NCBI GenBank assembly: GCA_035651455.1
Contig: DASRFR010000047.1
Coordinates: forward strand, 186,001 to 250,000
Direction of reading: 5' to 3'
Source of the DNA: DASRFR01 sp035651455
GTDB taxonomy: Bacteria; Acidobacteriota; Terriglobia; Terriglobales; Acidobacteriaceae
Length of the DNA: 64,000 nt
This document shows, piece after piece, positions 17,922 through 26,239 of the stretch. Position 1 is the first letter of the stretch, and each line of letters starts with the position of its first letter. Made by a program: the position numbers and the translations under genes. The notes under the pieces are model-generated. The model searched no databases and had not been told where the DNA came from. It saw only the letters and a program-made list of their open reading frames with translations.

Positions 17922-18809
17922 ATGGCGCTCGCCCAGGCGATTCCTCGTCTGCACTTAAGAAATATCCTGTTTACCACGGATTTTTCGTCGGCTTCGGACA
18001 GCGCCCTGCCATACGCCCTGGCGCTGGGGCGCTGGTATGAATCGCGAATTGTCATCGCGCACGTCGTTCCGAGAGAACCGCAGCTGAGCATTCCGCTGGA
18101 TCTGCTTTCAAAGCAGGATGACCCCAATTGGCGCCGCGCACGGCAGCGCATGGGAACACTATCCGCTGATACTCGGATTGCCGAACAGAGGCACGAAGAG
18201 ATATTGATTCAAGGCGACCTTCGGCATGTGCTGTCAGGAATCATTTGTCAGCACGAAATCGACATGCTGGTGCTGGGTACTCACGGCCGGCAAGGATTAA
18301 GCAAGCTGGTGCTGGGATCTTCAGCCGAGGAAATCTTTCGGCACGCCAGTTGTCCGGTGTTGACCGTTGGACCAAAAGTTTGCCGCGAACCGGAGGGCCT
18401 TGAAGCGCTCGCCACCATCGTATTCGCAACCGACTTTTCACCCGCTTCGCTGCACGCGCTGCCTTATGCTCTTTCGCTGGCGGAGGAAAACCAGGCGCGG
18501 CTGATCATGGTCCACCTGATGGCGCTAGTTCCTTTTCAACAGCGAGAAGCGGTAACGGAGGCAGAAACAAAACGCCTGAAGGCACTGGTACCACCGGACG
18601 CCGAGTCATGGTGCCGCCCCGAATTCGTGGTCAATTTTCAATTCCCCGCGGAAGGTATCTTAGAAGCTGTGGAGCACTACAACGGTGACCTGCTGGTCAT
18701 GGGAGTGCACAAGCGGGAGGCGCCGAGGCTCGCGGCCCACATGTTGTGGACCACCGCGTACGACGTGGTCTGTAATGCACCCTGTCCAGTGTTGACGGTC
18801 CGCGCCTAG
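17922..18809 (+). CDS. Tandem-domain universal stress protein
   Basis: The 295-residue protein contains two UspA domains, about residues 8-145 and 160-295. Each begins with a strand and Asp (ILFTTDFSSASDSALPYALA; IVFATDFSPASLHALPYALS). The first keeps the ATP-binding GTHGRQGLSKLVLGSSAEEI pattern (G-x2-G-x9-G-S). In the second the corresponding segment (MGVHKREAPRLAAHMLWTTA) has lost the glycines, so only the first half is likely to bind ATP. A GAGGAGG site precedes the ATG. The FNR-type palindrome upstream suggests response to oxygen or redox state. Confidence 0.93.
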   Translation: MALAQAIPRLHLRNILFTTDFSSASDSALPYALALGRWYESRIVIAHVVPREPQLSIPLDLLSKQDDPNWRRARQRMGTLSADTRIAEQRHEEILIQGDLRHVLSGIICQHEIDMLVLGTHGRQGLSKLVLGSSAEEIFRHASCPVLTVGPKVCREPEGLEALATIVFATDFSPASLHALPYALSLAEENQARLIMVHLMALVPFQQREAVTEAETKRLKALVPPDAESWCRPEFVVNFQFPAEGILEAVEHYNGDLLVMGVHKREAPRLAAHMLWTTAYDVVCNAPCPVLTVRA

Positions 18810-18886
18810 AGGTGGCAATAATCCAGTATTCGTGAGCAGTGCGGTATTCTCATGGGTTGAGCCGTGGTGCTGGACGCCAGGAGAAA

Positions 18887-20581
18887 ATGCCGAGAGTCAC
18901 TTCCCACCCAGTTTCATCCGAGAAGATGGAAGAGCTTGATCCTGTAACGAGGTGCTGCCTTCCGTCTTTGTTCCCGATCCCCGCTCTCGTCGTCATGCTC
19001 ACCGCTTTCGCTGTGATCGCACCTTTCTTTTTCTTCCATGGGACGCCCTCCGGACACGATTTTGAGTTCCACATGTATTCGTGGATGGAGGTATTAGGGC
19101 AATGGAAACAGGGGATCTTGTACCCGCGGTGGGCGTCATTGGCGCACTGGGGATACGGCGAAGCACGATTTCTGTTCTATCCTCCGGCATCGTGGATGCT
19201 GGGCGCGGCGATTGGCGCCTTGCTGCCATGGAGATTTGTGCCGAATGCCTTCATCTGGCTGGCACTGTGCCTGTCGGGATGTTCGATGTTTCTGCTCGCG
19301 CGACGCTGCTTTCGCCGAAGCGACGCAGTGTTTGCCGCGGCCCTATACACCGCGAATCCTTACTACCTTGTCATTGTGTATTGGCGCAGTGCTTATGCCG
19401 AATTGCTGGCGGGAGCGCTGCTTCCCCTGTTGCTGTTGCTGGTGCTGCAAATCCCCGAGAACGGCAGGAAAGTGCTGGTGCCACTATCGCTGGTCGTGGC
19501 CGCGGCGTGGCTGACAAACGCACCGTCCGCGGTGATGTTGAACTACTCGCTGGCGTTGTTGGTCGCCGTGCTCGCTATAAGAACGAAGTCTCCGCGCATA
19601 CTTAGATGCGGACTGGCGGCGGTGCTCCTAGGAGCGGCGCTGGCCTGTTTCTACCTGGTCCCCGCTGCTTATGAACAAAGGTGGGTAAATCTGGCGGAAG
19701 TGTTTTCGCCCGGCGTGCGTCCGCGAGACAATTTTCTCTTCACCACCTTGAGTGATCCGGATCACAACCAATTCAACCTGCTGGTCTCAGTTGTGGCGGT
19801 GATGGAAATGATTGCCCTGGCCGGCGTGGTTTGGCTGTCGCGAAAACGCGAGAGGTTGAAGGGCGAAATCTGGTGGGCCTCAGTAGCCTGGACAGGAGCA
19901 GCTGCGCTGCTGCTGTTTCGATTCACATTCATCTTCTGGGAATACTTGCCAAAACTTAAATTTGTTCAACTACCCTGGCGCTGGCTACTCTGCCTTAACG
20001 CCGTCCTGGTTCTTTTTACCATCGCCGGGGCGCGCCGCTGGTTCAACCGCGTGGCGGTTTGCCTCGCCATGCTGTTCGTTCTTGCGTCAGTGTGGCATCG
20101 CGTTCTTCCGCCTTGGTGGGATGAGGCCCCGGACATTCAGGAAATGCAGGATGCCATGGCAAGCGGGCAAGGATACGAGGGCACGGACGAGTATGTACCG
20201 GCGGGTGACGACCCTTACGAGCTGAACAAGGATGCGGCGCAAGTGACAGCAGAGGCAGGTGGCGGAGCGCAGATCAGGATTGAAAGCTGGTTGGCGCAAG
20301 AAAAACGCTTTCGAGTAGGGGTGGATAGGCCGACTACGCTCGTGCTGAGGCTGTTCGACTATCCGGCATGGCAGGTGCAGGTGAACGGCGCGCCAGTGCC
20401 GGCGGGCAAAACGCCCGTGACCGGCCAGATGACCATCGCGCTGAATGCTGGCGTAAACGAAGTTCAGGTATTGTTTTCGCGGACCTGGGACCGCACGCTT
20501 GGAGCGTTATTGTCGCTTCTCGCGGTCTTGCTGGTCATCTGCTATCTGGTTATGAACAGGACAGGGGCGCTGTCGACTTGA
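18887..20581 (+). CDS. Polytopic membrane protein of the 'PTPS-related' family
   Basis: The 564-residue protein has about ten membrane segments between residues 30 and 430, then an extracytoplasmic beta-rich C-terminal domain and a last TM helix. The segment GTPSGHDFEFHMYSWMEVLG followed by ARFLFYPPASWMLGA is typical of the family named '6-pyruvoyl-tetrahydropterin synthase-related'. That name is misleading: the architecture resembles YfhO/GT-C-like membrane glycosyltransferases, and no pterin chemistry is implied. Start ATG 18887 has an AGGAG site. Its stop codon overlaps the TTG start of rdgB (TTGA), so the two are translationally coupled. Confidence 0.85.
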   Translation: MPRVTSHPVSSEKMEELDPVTRCCLPSLFPIPALVVMLTAFAVIAPFFFFHGTPSGHDFEFHMYSWMEVLGQWKQGILYPRWASLAHWGYGEARFLFYPPASWMLGAAIGALLPWRFVPNAFIWLALCLSGCSMFLLARRCFRRSDAVFAAALYTANPYYLVIVYWRSAYAELLAGALLPLLLLLVLQIPENGRKVLVPLSLVVAAAWLTNAPSAVMLNYSLALLVAVLAIRTKSPRILRCGLAAVLLGAALACFYLVPAAYEQRWVNLAEVFSPGVRPRDNFLFTTLSDPDHNQFNLLVSVVAVMEMIALAGVVWLSRKRERLKGEIWWASVAWTGAAALLLFRFTFIFWEYLPKLKFVQLPWRWLLCLNAVLVLFTIAGARRWFNRVAVCLAMLFVLASVWHRVLPPWWDEAPDIQEMQDAMASGQGYEGTDEYVPAGDDPYELNKDAAQVTAEAGGGAQIRIESWLAQEKRFRVGVDRPTTLVLRLFDYPAWQVQVNGAPVPAGKTPVTGQMTIALNAGVNEVQVLFSRTWDRTLGALLSLLAVLLVICYLVMNRTGALST

Positions 20582-21195
20582 AGCGAGTTCTGATTGCCAC
20601 TTCCAACAGCGGCAAACTGCGCGACTTCGCAGGCGCAGCGGCCTCGCATGGAGTCGAAGTGGAAAGCATTCCGGGGTTCGCGTCACTGCCTGCCGTGGTG
20701 GAAGACGGAGCTACCTTTGAAGCCAACGCCAGGAAGAAAGCAGAAGAATACAGCTGCTATGTGCCGGGGGAGGTAGTGATCGCCGACGATTCCGGCTTGG
20801 AAGTGGACGCACTCGGTGGAGCGCCCGGCGTCCATTCCGCAAGATATGCCGCTGAGCACCCTCCTTCGGCGGAGAGCAATACTGACGACGAGGCGAACAA
20901 CGCGCGAGTGCTGCGAGAATTGCGAGATGTGCTTTCCGAAAGAAGAACGGGGCGTTTTGTTTGCGTTATTGCGGCGGCGCGAGATGGGCGCACGCTTCAG
21001 ATGTTTCGAGGCGAAACGAATGGGCTAATTCTGGACGCCCCGCGCGGGCGTAACGGATTCGGCTACGACCCGTTGTTCTTTTTCCCGCAGATCGGGAAAA
21101 CCTTTGCGGAGCTCCTGCCTGAAGAGAAGGCGAAGTACAGCCATCGGGGCGAAGCTTTTCGTAAGTTCCTGGCATGGTTTGAGAGAGGAATTTGA
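20578..21195 (+). CDS. rdgB: dITP/XTP pyrophosphatase (non-canonical purine NTPase)
   Basis: This enzyme removes ITP, dITP and XTP from the nucleotide pool. Motifs are complete: LIATSNSGKLRDF at the N-terminus, IADDSGLEVDALGGAPGVHS with the catalytic and metal Asp residues, and GRNGFGYDPLFFFPQIGKTF near the C-terminus. The start is a TTG at 20578 that overlaps the TGA of the preceding membrane-protein gene; no early ATG exists in frame. The resulting 205 residues are the family's normal length. Confidence 0.94.
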   Translation: MKRVLIATSNSGKLRDFAGAAASHGVEVESIPGFASLPAVVEDGATFEANARKKAEEYSCYVPGEVVIADDSGLEVDALGGAPGVHSARYAAEHPPSAESNTDDEANNARVLRELRDVLSERRTGRFVCVIAAARDGRTLQMFRGETNGLILDAPRGRNGFGYDPLFFFPQIGKTFAELLPEEKAKYSHRGEAFRKFLAWFERGI

Positions 21196-21250
21196 TTCGC
21201 GAAAGGTTGTGCTGCAAGTTTCGACGAACACACGCGCGCACCATCTCTCC

Positions 21251-21280
21251 TTGACTTCGCTTCTCACGCGAAAAGATAAT
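21251..21280 (+). promoter_or_regulatory. Sigma-70-type promoter of the sdh operon
   Basis: TTGACT (21251-21256), an 18-bp spacer and GATAAT (21275-21280) form a near-consensus promoter, with transcription expected near 21287. The -10 overlaps an ATG at 21279 that is in frame with sdhC, so that ATG cannot be the translated start of this transcript. The downstream GTG at 21324 has AAGGAG seven bases before it. Confidence 0.6.
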
Positions 21281-21323
21281 GAAAGGTTCTGCTCAGACAG
21301 CGGAACTGATAAGGAGCGGTCCA

Positions 21324-22058
21324 GTGGCATCAACGGCCAGTACCCCAGCTCCGACCAGGATTACAGGCGGAGTGGCTCCGCTGCGGGCGGGACAAGGACA
21401 TTCCTTTTTTTGGCGGCGTTTGCATTCGCTCACCGGAATCATTCCAATTGGCGCCTTTCTGGTCGAACATTTCTTTTCGAATTTTGTAGCCGTGGAAGGA
21501 CCTGCCGCTTACACCAAGCAGGTCGCTTTCCTGGCTGGCTTTCCCTTTGTCTTTTTCCTTGAGCTGTTCCTGATCTGGATACCCATCGCCTATCATGCGG
21601 GATACGGGTTTTACATATGGTTCCGCGGCGATTCAAATGTGGCGGCGTATCCGTGGACAGGAAACTGGCTTTATACCTCGCAGCGTTGGACCGGAGCCAT
21701 CGCATTCTTTTACATGGGCTATCACGTCTGGCATCTGCGTTTCGCGGGGGAACACATCCTTTCGAATCCCGCGATTGCCTTTCCCAAGGTGCAGGCTGAG
21801 TTTCAGAACCCGCTGTTGATTGCGTTCTACGCGGTTGGGATCATAGCGGCTTCCTGGCATTTCGCTTATGGATTGTGGTTGTTCACGGCCAAGTGGGGGA
21901 TCATCAGCGGAGAACGCGCCCAGCGCCGCTTTGGCTGGGTATGCCTGGCAGTCGCAGTCGGGTTTGTGCTGGTCGGCGCGGCCAGCATGTATGCCTTTCT
22001 CTCGACGCCGCTGCAGCCCCTGAATCCGTCATCGGCGAATTCGATTGTCATGCGCTGA
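21324..22058 (+). CDS. sdhC: Succinate dehydrogenase cytochrome b subunit, type B
   Basis: This single membrane anchor binds haem and passes electrons from the iron-sulfur subunit to quinone. Five TM helices fit the b558 family. Conserved His lie in FFWRRLHSLTG, VEHFF, YHAGYGFY, GYHVWHLRF and SWHFAYG, enough for two haems. A single anchor of about 244 residues, rather than separate SdhC and SdhD, marks the type B (Bacillus/Wolinella) class. GTG 21324 is preferred as start because of its AAGGAG site and because the promoter overlaps the earlier ATG at 21279. sdhA follows after 33 nt. Confidence 0.93.
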   Translation: MASTASTPAPTRITGGVAPLRAGQGHSFFWRRLHSLTGIIPIGAFLVEHFFSNFVAVEGPAAYTKQVAFLAGFPFVFFLELFLIWIPIAYHAGYGFYIWFRGDSNVAAYPWTGNWLYTSQRWTGAIAFFYMGYHVWHLRFAGEHILSNPAIAFPKVQAEFQNPLLIAFYAVGIIAASWHFAYGLWLFTAKWGIISGERAQRRFGWVCLAVAVGFVLVGAASMYAFLSTPLQPLNPSSANSIVMR

Positions 22059-22091
22059 GCACGTAATGGCGCAGATTGGAAGCATTCTCCA

Positions 22092-23861
22092 ATGGCAGCT
22101 AATCCGAGAATCATTGTGGTAGGTGGCGGACTTGCAGGTTTGTCCGCGGCCATCAAGATCGCCGAGATGGGCGGGCAGGTCGACCTGTTCTCAATCGTGC
22201 CGGTGAAACGGTCGCACTCCGTTTGCGCCCAGGGCGGCATCAATGCCGCCAAGAATCTGAAAGGCGAAGGCGATTCCACATGGCAGCATTTCGACGACAC
22301 CATCTATGGCGGCGATTTCCTAGCTGATCAGCCTCCCGTCAAAGCGATGTGCGAAGCCGCGCCAGGGATTATTGATTTACTGGACCGCATGGGCGTCCCC
22401 TTCAACCGCACTCCGGAAGGGTTGCTGGACTTTCGACGCTTTGGCGGAACTCTTTATCACCGCACGGCGTTTGCCGGAGCCACTACCGGCCAGCAACTGC
22501 TGTATGCGCTCGACGAGCAGGTGCGTCGTTACGAGTCAGAAGGCAAGGTAACGAAGTATGAAGCGTGGGAGTTCCTTTCGGCTGTGCTCGACGGCAACCG
22601 GGTTTGTCGCGGCATCTGCGCCATGGACCTGCGCAGCATGGAAGTGCGGACCTTCCCCGCGGACGCCATCATCATCGCTACCGGCGGCATTGGCGCGATC
22701 TTCGGGAAATCAACCAATTCGGTGGTCTGCACAGGGTCAGCTCAGTCTGCTCTATATCAACAGGGCTGCTATTACGCGAACGGCGAGTTCATCCAGGTGC
22801 ACCCGACCTCGATTCCCGGCGAAGACAAACTGCGTTTGATGTCAGAGTCGGCTCGCGGCGAGGGTGGACGAGTATGGGTGCCGAAAACGCCCGGCGACAA
22901 GCGCGATCCGAAGTCGATCCCGCAAAGCGAGCGCTGGTATTTCCTGGAAGAGTGGTATCCGAAGTACGGGAACCTGGTACCCCGTGATGTCGCGACACGG
23001 GCCATTCACAAGGTCGTCTACGAGCACGGGCTAGGGATCGATGGCAAACCGATGGTGTACCTCGACCTGACTCACATCGATCGCAAGGTGCTCGACCGTA
23101 AACTGGAAGGCATTCTCGAGATTTATGAGAAGTTCGTGGGCGACGATCCGCGTGACACGCCCATGAAAATCTTCCCCGGCATGCATTACACAATGGGCGG
23201 ACTGTGGGTGGATTTCAACCAGGCGACGAACGTTCCTGGAATTTTCGCGGCCGGCGAATGCGAGTACCAGTACCATGGCGCCAACCGCCTGGGAGCAAAC
23301 TCGTTGGTGTCCTGCATCTTCGGCGGATTCGTGGCGGGGCCCAACGCCGTGAAGTACGGCCGGAATCTGCAGGCCGGCGCTACCAACGGACATTTCGATT
23401 CCGAACGCAAGCGCCAGGAAGAGATCAATAGCGGGCTGATGAACTCCGACGGGACGGAAAATCCTTTCCACATCTGGCAGGAACTTGGCGACGTGATGAC
23501 CAAAAATTGCACGGTGATCCGGTACAACAAGAACATCCAGGAAACCGATGCCAAGCTGGTGGAATTGTTAGAGCGTTACCAGCGCGTGAACTTGAGCGAC
23601 CGAACGCAATGGGCGAATACGACAGTCGCGTTCACGCGACAGCTTTACAACATGCTACAGCTGGCACGAGTGGTGGCGCAGGGAGCGGCGATGCGGGACG
23701 AATCGCGTGGAGCGCATTACAAGCCCGATTTCCCCGAACGCGATGACAAGAACTGGTTAAAGACCACCAAGGCTACCTTCGCCCCGGATGCGGACGAGCC
23801 GCGTTTCGAGTTCGATCCCGTCGATATTTCGCTGATTCCTCCTAGACCGAGAAAGTACTGA
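22092..23861 (+). CDS. sdhA: Succinate dehydrogenase flavoprotein subunit
   Basis: This is the catalytic subunit of complex II, oxidising succinate to fumarate in the TCA cycle. The FAD-binding GGGLAGLSAAIKIAE lies at about residues 11-25. His42 in KRSHSVCAQGG is the expected covalent FAD site. Substrate-binding elements include FGGTLYHRTAFAGATTGQQ, HPTSIPG, ESARGEGGRVW and GMHYTMGGLWVD. At 589 residues it matches the type B family. It lies between sdhC and sdhB in the order C-A-B typical of single-anchor enzymes. Confidence 0.96.
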   Translation: MAANPRIIVVGGGLAGLSAAIKIAEMGGQVDLFSIVPVKRSHSVCAQGGINAAKNLKGEGDSTWQHFDDTIYGGDFLADQPPVKAMCEAAPGIIDLLDRMGVPFNRTPEGLLDFRRFGGTLYHRTAFAGATTGQQLLYALDEQVRRYESEGKVTKYEAWEFLSAVLDGNRVCRGICAMDLRSMEVRTFPADAIIIATGGIGAIFGKSTNSVVCTGSAQSALYQQGCYYANGEFIQVHPTSIPGEDKLRLMSESARGEGGRVWVPKTPGDKRDPKSIPQSERWYFLEEWYPKYGNLVPRDVATRAIHKVVYEHGLGIDGKPMVYLDLTHIDRKVLDRKLEGILEIYEKFVGDDPRDTPMKIFPGMHYTMGGLWVDFNQATNVPGIFAAGECEYQYHGANRLGANSLVSCIFGGFVAGPNAVKYGRNLQAGATNGHFDSERKRQEEINSGLMNSDGTENPFHIWQELGDVMTKNCTVIRYNKNIQETDAKLVELLERYQRVNLSDRTQWANTTVAFTRQLYNMLQLARVVAQGAAMRDESRGAHYKPDFPERDDKNWLKTTKATFAPDADEPRFEFDPVDISLIPPRPRKY

Positions 23862-23924
23862 GACCCGTACAGGTGTCCGCGAACCGAATGACGGTTTCAG
23901 AGACAGGTAAAGGCTAAGAGCTAA

Positions 23925-24671
23925 ATGCCCAATAACGTCGTTATCAGAATCAAGCGTCAAGCGACTCCCGACTCAAAATCCTACTGGGAAGAGTTCGAGC
24001 TTCCTCACAAAGCGGGACGGAATGTTACTTCGGCGTTGATGGAGATTGCCGCCAACCCGGTTACGCGGGATGGCAAGAAAACTACTCCCATCACTTACGA
24101 CTCCAACTGCCTCGAAGAAGTTTGCGGTTCGTGCGCCATGCTGATCAATGGCCGCGCAAAGATGGCGTGCTCTGCCCTGTTGGACAAGCTGGAGCAGCCG
24201 ATCAAGCTCGAACCGTTCTCGAAGTTTCCCGTGGTGCGCGACCTGGCGGTCGACCGCAGCGTGCTGTTCGAAAACCTTAAAAAGGTCAAGGCGTGGGTCC
24301 CAGTGGATGGAACGTACGACCTCGGTTCGGGCCCACGCATGGCTATGGAGGATCAGGAAGCCTCGTATCCGCTATCCCGATGTATCTCCTGCTGCTGTTG
24401 CATGGAAGCATGCCCGCAGTTCAACGAATCGACCCGATTTGTGGGAGCGGCCACAATCTCACAAGTCCGACTATTCAATACCCATCCCACGGGGGCCGCT
24501 CTCAAGCGCGACCGCCTGGCAGCCCTGATGGGCGATGGCGGCATCCAAGAGTGCGGTTATGCGCAGAACTGCGTGGAGATTTGTCCCAAAGACATTCCGC
24601 TGACCCGCTCGATTTCCCAAGTCGGTGGCGAAGTGATGAAACAGGCTTTTGGCGACTTCTTCAGAAAGTAA
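23925..24671 (+). CDS. sdhB: Succinate dehydrogenase iron-sulfur subunit
   Basis: The protein relays electrons from FAD to the membrane anchor through three clusters. The 2Fe-2S domain has Cys in SNCLEEVCGSCAMLINGRAK and the following MAC. The 4Fe-4S site is CISCCCCMEACP, containing CxxCxxCxxxCP with an extra Cys. The third set is CGYAQNCVEICPKDIP. Its 248 residues are the usual length. It ends the sdhCAB operon; the following 172 bp contain no evident terminator. Confidence 0.96.
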   Translation: MPNNVVIRIKRQATPDSKSYWEEFELPHKAGRNVTSALMEIAANPVTRDGKKTTPITYDSNCLEEVCGSCAMLINGRAKMACSALLDKLEQPIKLEPFSKFPVVRDLAVDRSVLFENLKKVKAWVPVDGTYDLGSGPRMAMEDQEASYPLSRCISCCCCMEACPQFNESTRFVGAATISQVRLFNTHPTGAALKRDRLAALMGDGGIQECGYAQNCVEICPKDIPLTRSISQVGGEVMKQAFGDFFRK

Positions 24672-24843
24672 CCGCGTACCGAAGTACGAAGGTAACGCAG
24701 GTAACCAGCATCCAGGTTACTCGCCAGGCTCGTTCGTAACTGCTGTAGGTTTCATTTTCGGCTTGGCTTTTTTTGACTCTGATTTAGAATAACGGCCTGC
24801 TTCCCCCGAAGCAGAGTTTCCAATGTAAGAGGGCCACTCGTAG

Positions 24844-25593
24844 ATGGGAACTCGGCGGATCCTTACTCTGGCTTTGTTGTTCGCGCTAGCCGCTGGCGGG
24901 CAGGCGTTTGCCATGCACCGCTACACCGGTCAACGTTACACCGCGCGCCGGACGAGTCATCACAGTACCAGAAGACATCTGCGCCGGATTGTATGGAACC
25001 CGATGTTCCGGCCCTCGCACGAGTCCTTGCTGCTGCAGAACGAAGAAATCGACCGCCTTGACCTGCCGCGGATTGCCGATGATCTTGAGCTCGAACAACT
25101 GAAGCAAAGCCTGGCACTGGTTCCGATCAACCAGAGCGAGGCATTACGCTTTGACCCGCGGCTCGATCCGGCGCGGCGGTACTGCCGTCCGTGGACTCGT
25201 GATTTTGTGGATGACCTCTCGCAATCGTACTACCACCGGTTTCATGATCAGATCCAGGTGAACTCCGCCGTGCGCACCGTGCTGGTGCAGAAGAAGCTGC
25301 GCAGGCATAATCGCAATGCCGCACCCGAGTACGGCGAAACCGCTTCATCGCACCTGGCCGGGCTTACGCTCGACTTGCAACGTCGGGGCATGACTCGCGA
25401 GCAAGTGCATTTCGTGGAGCGCTACCTGTTTTATCTCCGCGCACTGGGCCTGGTGGAACCGGAAGAAGAGCGGCGGCAGTGGGTCTTCCACGTCATGGTC
25501 TCGGAACGCTATGCCGACTGGCGCAAGTCGCAGAGCGCCTTCCCGGTTACGCAGCCTGCTGAAACCGAGGGCGTCCAGGCTGCCAGCGAATAG
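24844..25593 (+). CDS. Exported DUF5715-like protein with M15 (VanY-type) peptidase motifs
   Basis: A signal peptide (MGTRRILTLALLFALAAGG...AFA) is followed by a basic His/Arg-rich linker and a globular domain. The domain reads VNSAVRTVLVQKKLRRHN, SSHLAGLTLDL and WVFHVMV in that order. This corresponds to the SgyR...Q strand, the SxHxxGxAxD zinc motif and the final zinc His of D-Ala-D-Ala carboxypeptidases (M15), with Thr for Ala. I therefore infer a periplasmic metallopeptidase-like fold, perhaps acting on peptidoglycan. The usual Glu before the last His is not obvious, so activity is uncertain. Confidence 0.7.
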   Translation: MGTRRILTLALLFALAAGGQAFAMHRYTGQRYTARRTSHHSTRRHLRRIVWNPMFRPSHESLLLQNEEIDRLDLPRIADDLELEQLKQSLALVPINQSEALRFDPRLDPARRYCRPWTRDFVDDLSQSYYHRFHDQIQVNSAVRTVLVQKKLRRHNRNAAPEYGETASSHLAGLTLDLQRRGMTREQVHFVERYLFYLRALGLVEPEEERRQWVFHVMVSERYADWRKSQSAFPVTQPAETEGVQAASE

Positions 25594-25623
25594 CTTCGGT
25601 TCCCTGCGGGTTATCCTTTTCAC

Positions 25624-26142
25624 ATGATCGTTGTGATGGCGGGCTTGCCTGGCACGGGCAAGAGCACACTGGCTCGCGCTTTGGCCACGAGAACCGGTGG
25701 AGCGGTAATCGGCAAAGATGAGGTCAGGGCCGCCCTGTTTGCTCCTGAAGACCTTGAGTATTCGACCGAGCAAGATGACTTCTGCATGGACGTGATGCTG
25801 GAGGCGGCGAAATACCTTCTGCGAAAACATCCTGACCGGTTCGTCCTGATCGACGGGCGAACCTTTTCCCAGAGATATCAGATCGAGCGCGTGCTCGAAT
25901 TTGCTGCGCAAATGGGACAGCCATGGCGAATCCTGGAATGTGTCTGCTCGGAACGGACCGCCAGGGCAAGGCTGGAGTCGCAAGTGGCATCCGGCGAGCA
26001 TCTCGCGGCTAATCGAGACTTCCCACTTTATGCGCGGGTCAAGAAACGCTTTGAGGAAGTCCGGTTTGTGAAGACAGTGATCGACACTGATCTCCCCATA
26101 GAGGCATGTATCGCGCAAAGCATGGAAGCGCTCTCTAAGTAG
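25624..26142 (+). CDS. P-loop AAA-type small kinase
   Basis: A soluble 172-residue P-loop protein. It opens with the Walker A motif GLPGTGKST (residues 7-15) and GKDEVRAALF as the lid/base region. VLIDGRTFSQRYQIERV and a late RVKKRFEEVRF follow. The architecture matches the zeta-toxin/gluconate-kinase-like AAA_33 family, which phosphorylates small molecules, nucleosides or RNA ends. The substrate is unknown. It starts 30 nt after the M15-like gene but shares no obvious function with it. Confidence 0.82.
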   Translation: MIVVMAGLPGTGKSTLARALATRTGGAVIGKDEVRAALFAPEDLEYSTEQDDFCMDVMLEAAKYLLRKHPDRFVLIDGRTFSQRYQIERVLEFAAQMGQPWRILECVCSERTARARLESQVASGEHLAANRDFPLYARVKKRFEEVRFVKTVIDTDLPIEACIAQSMEALSK

Positions 26143-26239
26143 CGACTCTAAACGCCGGCGCTTTGGCCGGGTCGCATTGATTCGGTAATCGCTTATATAA
26201 TCCATCCTTCGCGCTGACAATCAGCTCGCGCTCCGACCT

